Shown one piece after another: positions 6,241 through 9,141 of a stretch of DNA of 9,141 bases; positions within the stretch are counted from its first letter, which is position 1; every line of letters begins with the position of its first letter. Below the pieces are notes generated by a model. The model was given only the letters and a program-made list of their open reading frames with translations. It was not told the DNA's origin and did not search any database. Source of the stretch: Planctomycetota bacterium. Its GTDB lineage: Bacteria; Planctomycetota; Phycisphaerae; WQYP01. Made by a program: the position numbers and the translations under genes. Location: assembly GCA_021785155.1 (NCBI GenBank), contig JAJYGE010000208.1, positions 1 through 9,141 on the forward strand, read 5' to 3'.

Positions 6241-7500
6241 ATGGCGCGCGAACAACCCGTTTTACATTTTCCATTGCGGCAGCGCATGGGTCGCGTTATG
6301 CAGCGCCTTCGCCGGCGCTTACGCCTGGACCACTGGTTTCCACATCTGCCGGTAGCGATGGCGGCGGCATTACTGGGTTTGATGAATCTCCTTGATGGCA
6401 TATCGCGCCTGTCCAGGGCGTTTCCATTTCTCAAGCAGCTCAAGCCGATGTTGCACATCGGCCAAATTGCGACCGTGCGCGGACTCGGTGGACTGCCGGA
6501 GGCGGGGGCGGGGGCGGTGCTGTTGCTTATGTCAATCGGGCTGGCGTTTCGATCCCGTCTGGCGTGGGTTATTGCGCTGATTATTTCCGCTGCCACGCTG
6601 GCATTGGTGCTGCACCAAGCCGATTTGCGCTGGGGTTATCTGACCGTGCTTAACGGGATGGTGCTGGTCGCACTGATTTTCTTTTACCGCCATTTTTCAA
6701 AATCCAGTCTGGCCGCGGGCACCATGTTCAGTCTGATCAGCGTGATTTTGCTGCTGGGCTATTCGGTATTCGGTTCGTTTGTTCTGGGACAGGGTTTTAC
6801 GCCACACATTACAAGTTTAACCGAATCGCTCTATTTTTCAGTGGTCACGCTTTCGACGGTTGGTTATGGCGACATTGTGCCCACGAGCAACGATGCGCGG
6901 TTTTTTGTTATCTCCATGATTATTCTTGGAATTACCGTATTTGCCACGTCCATTTCCGCGGTGATTGTGCCGCTGGTCAATGGGCGCATGCAACGGCTGC
7001 TGGCAGGAGAAAAAAGGCGTATGAAACAGGATCATTATATTGTCATCGGGGATAATCCACTGGCCCACAACACCTATCGGGAACTGAAAAACCGGCACTT
7101 GCCGGTGACAGTGGTGATCCCCAAAGATCCGGAAAGCCTCTGGATGGATTCCGCCGACCTGATTGTCGGAGATGCCACGGATATTGAAGTGTTGCGCAAG
7201 GCCGGCGGGGAGAAGGCCCTGGCCATTTTGGCCTTACGGGCGGATGACAGTGAAAATGCTTTTATTACCATGGCGGCCAAAGAATTGGGCGGCAATGCGC
7301 GGACCGTGGCGGCGGTTAAGAACAGTAAGAACCTCCAACGGGTTCAACGGGTGGGACCGGATTTGATTATTGCACCGGATATTCTCGGCGGAGAACTTCT
7401 GGCCATGGCGATCAGCGGGGAAGAACTCAGCGGTGAGAATATCCTGAAAAATCTGTTTATTACCAAAACGCCGGCTAAGCCGGCCGAACCGGCTAAATAG
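6241..7500 (+). CDS. kch: Kch-type potassium channel with C-terminal RCK (TrkA-N) domain
   Basis: An inner-membrane potassium channel whose architecture, and much of whose sequence, resembles E. coli Kch (417 aa; here 419). A basic N-terminus is followed by about six hydrophobic helices between residues 35 and 245. The pore loop carries the selectivity filter STVGYGDIVP (205-214), and the pore helix ends ITVFATS as in Kch. From about 264 an RCK domain begins with a degenerate nucleotide-binding turn (YIVIGDNPLAHNT, 266-278) and continues with VGDATDIEVLRKAG and AILALRADDSENAF. A GAGGA (6229-6233) precedes the ATG by 7 bases. An internal ATG at 7021 (Met261) lies just before the RCK domain and may give a separate soluble RCK subunit. 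The next gene starts 8 bp downstream, so the two are probably one operon. Gating ligand and physiological role are not readable. Confidence 0.93.
   Translation: MAREQPVLHFPLRQRMGRVMQRLRRRLRLDHWFPHLPVAMAAALLGLMNLLDGISRLSRAFPFLKQLKPMLHIGQIATVRGLGGLPEAGAGAVLLLMSIGLAFRSRLAWVIALIISAATLALVLHQADLRWGYLTVLNGMVLVALIFFYRHFSKSSLAAGTMFSLISVILLLGYSVFGSFVLGQGFTPHITSLTESLYFSVVTLSTVGYGDIVPTSNDARFFVISMIILGITVFATSISAVIVPLVNGRMQRLLAGEKRRMKQDHYIVIGDNPLAHNTYRELKNRHLPVTVVIPKDPESLWMDSADLIVGDATDIEVLRKAGGEKALAILALRADDSENAFITMAAKELGGNARTVAAVKNSKNLQRVQRVGPDLIIAPDILGGELLAMAISGEELSGENILKNLFITKTPAKPAEPAK
7005..7023 (+). promoter_or_regulatory. Possible internal translation start for a free RCK subunit
   Basis: Within the channel gene, AGGAG (7005-7009) lies 11 bases before the in-frame ATG at 7021 (Met261), directly ahead of the RCK domain. 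E. coli Kch and archaeal MthK are known to make extra RCK subunits from an internal Met in the corresponding linker. The spacing is slightly long, so this is a candidate only. Confidence 0.4.
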
Positions 7501-7508
7501 GAGATTGC

Positions 7509-7964
7509 ATGATGAACGCGCATTTGTTTATCCTGACCCTGATTATGCAATGTGTGCATGTCGGAGGGGCCATTGTGTTGATTGGTTCGCCATTTTTTAT
7601 CCGCCTGTTTCTGCTCCCGGCGCTGGACGGGGAGGATGCCGCACGCCGCACCGCCATTATTGAACGGATCAACAAGCCGTGGCGCATGATTCTGGGCATC
7701 GTCATTCTGCTGCAGATTATTTCCGGTGTCTACTGGCTTCTGGTGGTGGTTAACGTATCGGCCGAACCGCCGATATATCAAATAATTCTGACCGTTAAAC
7801 TGCTGGCGGCGCTGGGATTATTTTTTCTGTTATCCGTGTTGGCTGGTCGCGCGGCGATGTTTACATCATTTCGTAATGAGGCAAAAAAATGGTACACCGG
7901 CTGCCTGATTTGCGGAGTTATTATCCTTTTGTGTGCCGTGGCGCTGGGGCTGGTGGCAAGATAA
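7509..7964 (+). CDS. Small four-helix membrane protein, CopD-like in style, unknown function
   Basis: The 151-aa product has about four membrane helices (residues about 5-34, 59-80, 91-112, 130-149) and little else. A His (H17) lies in helix 1, followed by GGAIVLIGSPFF and a conserved-looking PAL at the helix end. A Lys-containing helix 3 begins LTVKLLAALGLFF. The layout resembles the loose group of small CopD/DUF-type integral membrane proteins, but I cannot place it in a named family. GGAG (7500-7503) overlaps the channel gene's stop codon. It sits 5 bases before ATG 7509 and 8 before ATG 7512, so the true start may be the second Met. It is cotranscribed with the Kch-type gene by spacing (8 bp), which hints at a role in ion homeostasis without proving one. 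Confidence 0.8.
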   Translation: MMNAHLFILTLIMQCVHVGGAIVLIGSPFFIRLFLLPALDGEDAARRTAIIERINKPWRMILGIVILLQIISGVYWLLVVVNVSAEPPIYQIILTVKLLAALGLFFLLSVLAGRAAMFTSFRNEAKKWYTGCLICGVIILLCAVALGLVAR

Positions 7965-7989
7965 ATGACACGATAATATCGCGTGCATG

Positions 7990-8018
7990 TTGAAATTTAT
8001 CCATCGGGCGGGTACGTT
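7990..8018 (+). promoter_or_regulatory. Possible promoter of the tRNA-Ser gene
   Basis: TTGAAA (7990-7995) and TACGTT (8013-8018) are 17 bp apart, with transcription expected near 8025, ten bases before the mature tRNA. The -35 box matches four of six consensus bases and the -10 box only three. Confidence 0.3.
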
Positions 8019-8034
8019 TAGAGTGCTGAACACT

Positions 8035-8121
8035 GGAGGCGTGGCAGAGCGGTTTAACGCGCCGGTTTTGAAAACCGGTGTGGGCGCAAGTCCACCGGGG
8101 GTTCGAATCCCTCCGCCTCCG
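8035..8121 (+). tRNA. tRNA-Ser(UGA)
   Basis: An 87-base class II tRNA. The acceptor stem GGAGGCG (8035-8041) pairs with CGCCTCC (8114-8120), with discriminator G at 8121 and no encoded CCA. The anticodon stem CCGGT/ACCGG (8062-8066 and 8074-8078) holds the loop TTTGAAA, giving anticodon UGA (8069-8071), which reads UCN serine codons. The long variable arm (about 8079-8096, stem GTGG/CCAC) is the serine hallmark here. The T arm has loop TTCGAAT (8102-8108) with a GGGGG/CCCTC stem containing one G-U pair. Confidence 0.97.
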
Positions 8122-8140
8122 TTCGCTCTCAAGGTCAAAA

Positions 8141-8200
8141 GTGTGGGAGAAATGGTGCCCTCGGGCAGTCCCATCGTATCTCGATGCGCCACACGTTTTT
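8141..8200 (+). terminator. Branched hairpin with T-run after the tRNA
   Basis: GTGTGG (8141-8146) can pair with CCACAC (8189-8194), closing two inner hairpins: TGCC-CTCG-GGCA (8156-8167) and ATCG-TATCT-CGAT (8173-8185). The closing stem is followed by G and five Ts (8196-8200). This could end tRNA transcription ahead of the opposing sugE gene. The 40-base gap between the outer arms makes it unorthodox. Confidence 0.28.
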
Positions 8201-8247
8201 GGCCACGTGCCCATCAACGGCCACCTGATATTTTACCGACCCCGCGG

Positions 8248-8571
8248 CTACGATGGTCCGGTCAGATGCAAACCAATAATTCCAATTAAAATCAACAAAA
8301 TAAATACCAAACGCGCCGCTGATGTCGACTCCTTAAACAGGATTATTCCCATCAACGCCGTTCCCACCGTCCCTATCCCGATCCAGACCGCATACGCGGT
8401 TCCTACAGGAATGGTCTTAACCGCGATTGACAATAATGCCATGCTGGCAATCATACCAATGAGCGTTACCGTGGCCGGCACGATTTCAGTCAGGCCATGG
8501 GAATATTTAACTCCGATAGCCCAGATGACTTCAAAAATGCCCGCCGCGATCAGAACAATCCATGCCACCAT
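8248..8571 (-). CDS. sugE: SMR-family guanidinium exporter (SugE/Gdx)
   Basis: A 107-aa, four-helix inner-membrane exporter of the small multidrug resistance family, acting as a dimer that swaps protons for its substrate. The Gdx/SugE-type pattern is clear: an N-terminal helix with the essential Glu (E14, in AGIFEVIWAIGVKYSHG), then VGTAYAVWIGIGTVGTALMGIILFKES and a final helix ending GLHLTG. This sequence type is the guanidinium-exporting branch rather than the broad EmrE branch. GGAGG (plus 8581-8585, minus strand) lies 8 bases before the ATG. The gene stands alone. No guanidine riboswitch of any known class was recognised upstream. A plus-strand frame covering the whole gene is its shadow. 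Confidence 0.95.
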   Translation of the reverse strand: MVAWIVLIAAGIFEVIWAIGVKYSHGLTEIVPATVTLIGMIASMALLSIAVKTIPVGTAYAVWIGIGTVGTALMGIILFKESTSAARLVFILLILIGIIGLHLTGPS

Positions 8572-8662
8572 AAACGTATCCTCCGGATTTTACGGAAGTC
8601 AAATCAACTCAGCCAACCAAAATGCGCCGTTTGATACGCTGCAAGCCGCTATTGACTTAAGA

Positions 8663-8691
8663 ATCATAATGCTGTTTGCAGGAAGCAACAA
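8663..8691 (-). promoter_or_regulatory. Possible promoter of sugE
   Basis: On the minus strand TTGTTG (plus 8686-8691) and TATGAT (plus 8663-8668) are separated by 17 bp. The -10 box matches five of six consensus bases, the -35 only three. Transcription would start near 8656, giving a leader of about 85 bases. Confidence 0.33.
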
Positions 8692-8718
8692 CATCGGCGC
8701 AGCAATGCGTTGCATCAT

Positions 8719-8951
8719 GAACGGAACGCTCCGCAGGATAGGCGCGGAGGATTCACAAGCGTAGAACCATTGGTTGGTCGAGCCGTTGGATTTCCATGCC
8801 TCATGGGTGATCGTCGCAAATTAATGGGCCATATCTCGTGCCCTGTCGCGCCCAAATATCAGGATTGACGGAGCGCTGGGCTTTGCTATTTTTTATAAAT
8901 AACCGCCTTTAACCCACAAAATTACTACTGCAACGTCTGATAACCAAAAAA
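8719..8951. other. Intergenic stretch with no gene seen
   Basis: No convincing coding frame, tRNA or known riboswitch was seen. The only promoter-like match is TTGACG (8865-8870) with TATTTT (8887-8892), spaced 16 bp on the plus strand, pointing toward the right edge. The sequence becomes A/T-rich after about 8880. Confidence 0.4.
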
Positions 8952-8993
8952 TTGACATTTTTTTATTAATTTCCAACCAGACCCCGATATAAT
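8952..8993 (+). promoter_or_regulatory. Promoter-like elements for the right-edge gene: consensus -10, distant consensus -35
   Basis: A perfect TATAAT (8988-8993) would start transcription near 9000, shortly before the ORF at 9017. A perfect TTGACA (8952-8957) lies upstream, but the gap is 30 bp rather than about 17, so the two cannot form one ordinary sigma-70 promoter. A weak -35 at 16 bp (TTAATT, 8966-8971) may be used instead, or an activator may be needed. Confidence 0.4.
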
Positions 8994-9016
8994 GCTCACA
9001 TCGGAAAGGGTTCGGC

Positions 9017-9141
9017 ATGGCGAGAGCAGAGAACACTCAATTCTCGATTGCTGACCTTAGTTTTTTCCGGCGTTACGGTGGCGTAAAACCGCACCCGGAA
9101 TTTAGTTGTGTGTTTTTTTGGAAGATTGAGGAAATTATGAG
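9017..9141 (+). CDS. Partial ORF running off the right edge
   Basis: The frame opens at ATG 9017, with GGAAAGG (9003-9009) seven bases upstream, and stays open for 41 codons to the edge. It begins MARAENTQFSIADLSFFRR and contains GGVKPHPEFSCVFFWKIEEIM. I recognise no family. An in-frame ATG at 9137, preceded by GAGGAA (9128-9133), could be the true start, in which case 9017-9136 would be leader. Planctomycete genes for secreted proteins with a prepilin-type N-terminus often begin with a short Met-Arg/Lys segment, but the window ends before any such motif, so this is only a guess. Confidence 0.4.
   Translation, partial: MARAENTQFSIADLSFFRRYGGVKPHPEFSCVFFWKIEEIM

Noticed and set aside
6059..6355. 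Plus-strand frame of 98 codons overlapping the start of the potassium channel gene.
   Set aside because: The product is Cys/Arg/Ser-rich with no natural pattern, it crosses a T-run terminator and it overlaps a well-supported gene in another frame.
7996..8010. TTTATCCATCGGGCG before tRNA-Ser matches 13 of 15 bases of the operator repeat core at 78-92.
   Set aside because: Only one half-site is present, there is no partner 21 bp away, and tRNA-Ser is an unlikely target for a sugar regulator. Probably chance.
8078..8764. Long plus-strand frame of 228 codons covering the whole sugE gene.
   Set aside because: It begins inside the tRNA-Ser gene and runs antisense to sugE, which has clear family motifs. 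The product is Pro/Ile-rich and unlike any protein, so it is a shadow.
8572..8800. Looked for a guanidine riboswitch upstream of sugE, since such exporters are often controlled by one.
   Set aside because: No ykkC-type conserved segments, paired ACGR loops or guanidine-III pattern could be seen on the minus strand. A covariance search would settle it.

Overview
The window most likely comes from a planctomycete, possibly class Phycisphaerae. Three things suggest this: a XylR-type regulator with a LacI-like sugar-binding half followed by an AraC-type DNA-binding half, a membrane-anchored coiled-coil protein of a kind I associate with that phylum, and moderate GC with conventional Shine-Dalgarno sites. 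This is an inference from gene style. No rRNA or other taxonomic marker is present.

Layout. At positions 1-310 there is a control region with two 53-bp direct repeats that look like operators. It lies between a gene that probably starts just left of the window on the minus strand and the XylR-type regulator (311-1501, plus). Positions 1658-3511 hold a queuosine-precursor cluster, queC-queE-queF (plus). It covers CPH4 to preQ0 to preQ1, but the preceding enzyme, QueD, is absent. The cluster runs tail to tail, with 9 bp between, into a minus-strand pair (5744-3521). That pair is a membrane-anchored coiled-coil protein with a C-terminal BRCT-like region, followed after one base by trpA. An intergenic region of about 500 bp (5745-6240) holds a good minus-strand promoter for that pair and, on the plus strand, an unannotated 52-codon ORF followed by a terminator-like hairpin. 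Positions 6241-7964 hold a clear Kch-type potassium channel and a small four-helix membrane protein (plus). A tRNA-Ser(UGA) gene follows at 8035-8121. A minus-strand SMR-family guanidinium exporter (sugE/gdx) lies at 8248-8571. The last 570 bp are a leader region with promoter-like elements and an ORF that runs off the right edge.

Most genes are housekeeping or general physiology: tRNA modification, tryptophan synthesis, ion transport. No mobile element, phage, CRISPR or defence gene was seen. The points most worth a second look are the araI-like operator architecture (14-bp half-sites repeated every 21 bp, in two arrays), the BRCT-like region on a protein that appears to face out of the cytoplasm and is coupled to trpA, the 52-aa ORF with its own terminator, and a Tyr in QueF where a catalytic His is expected.
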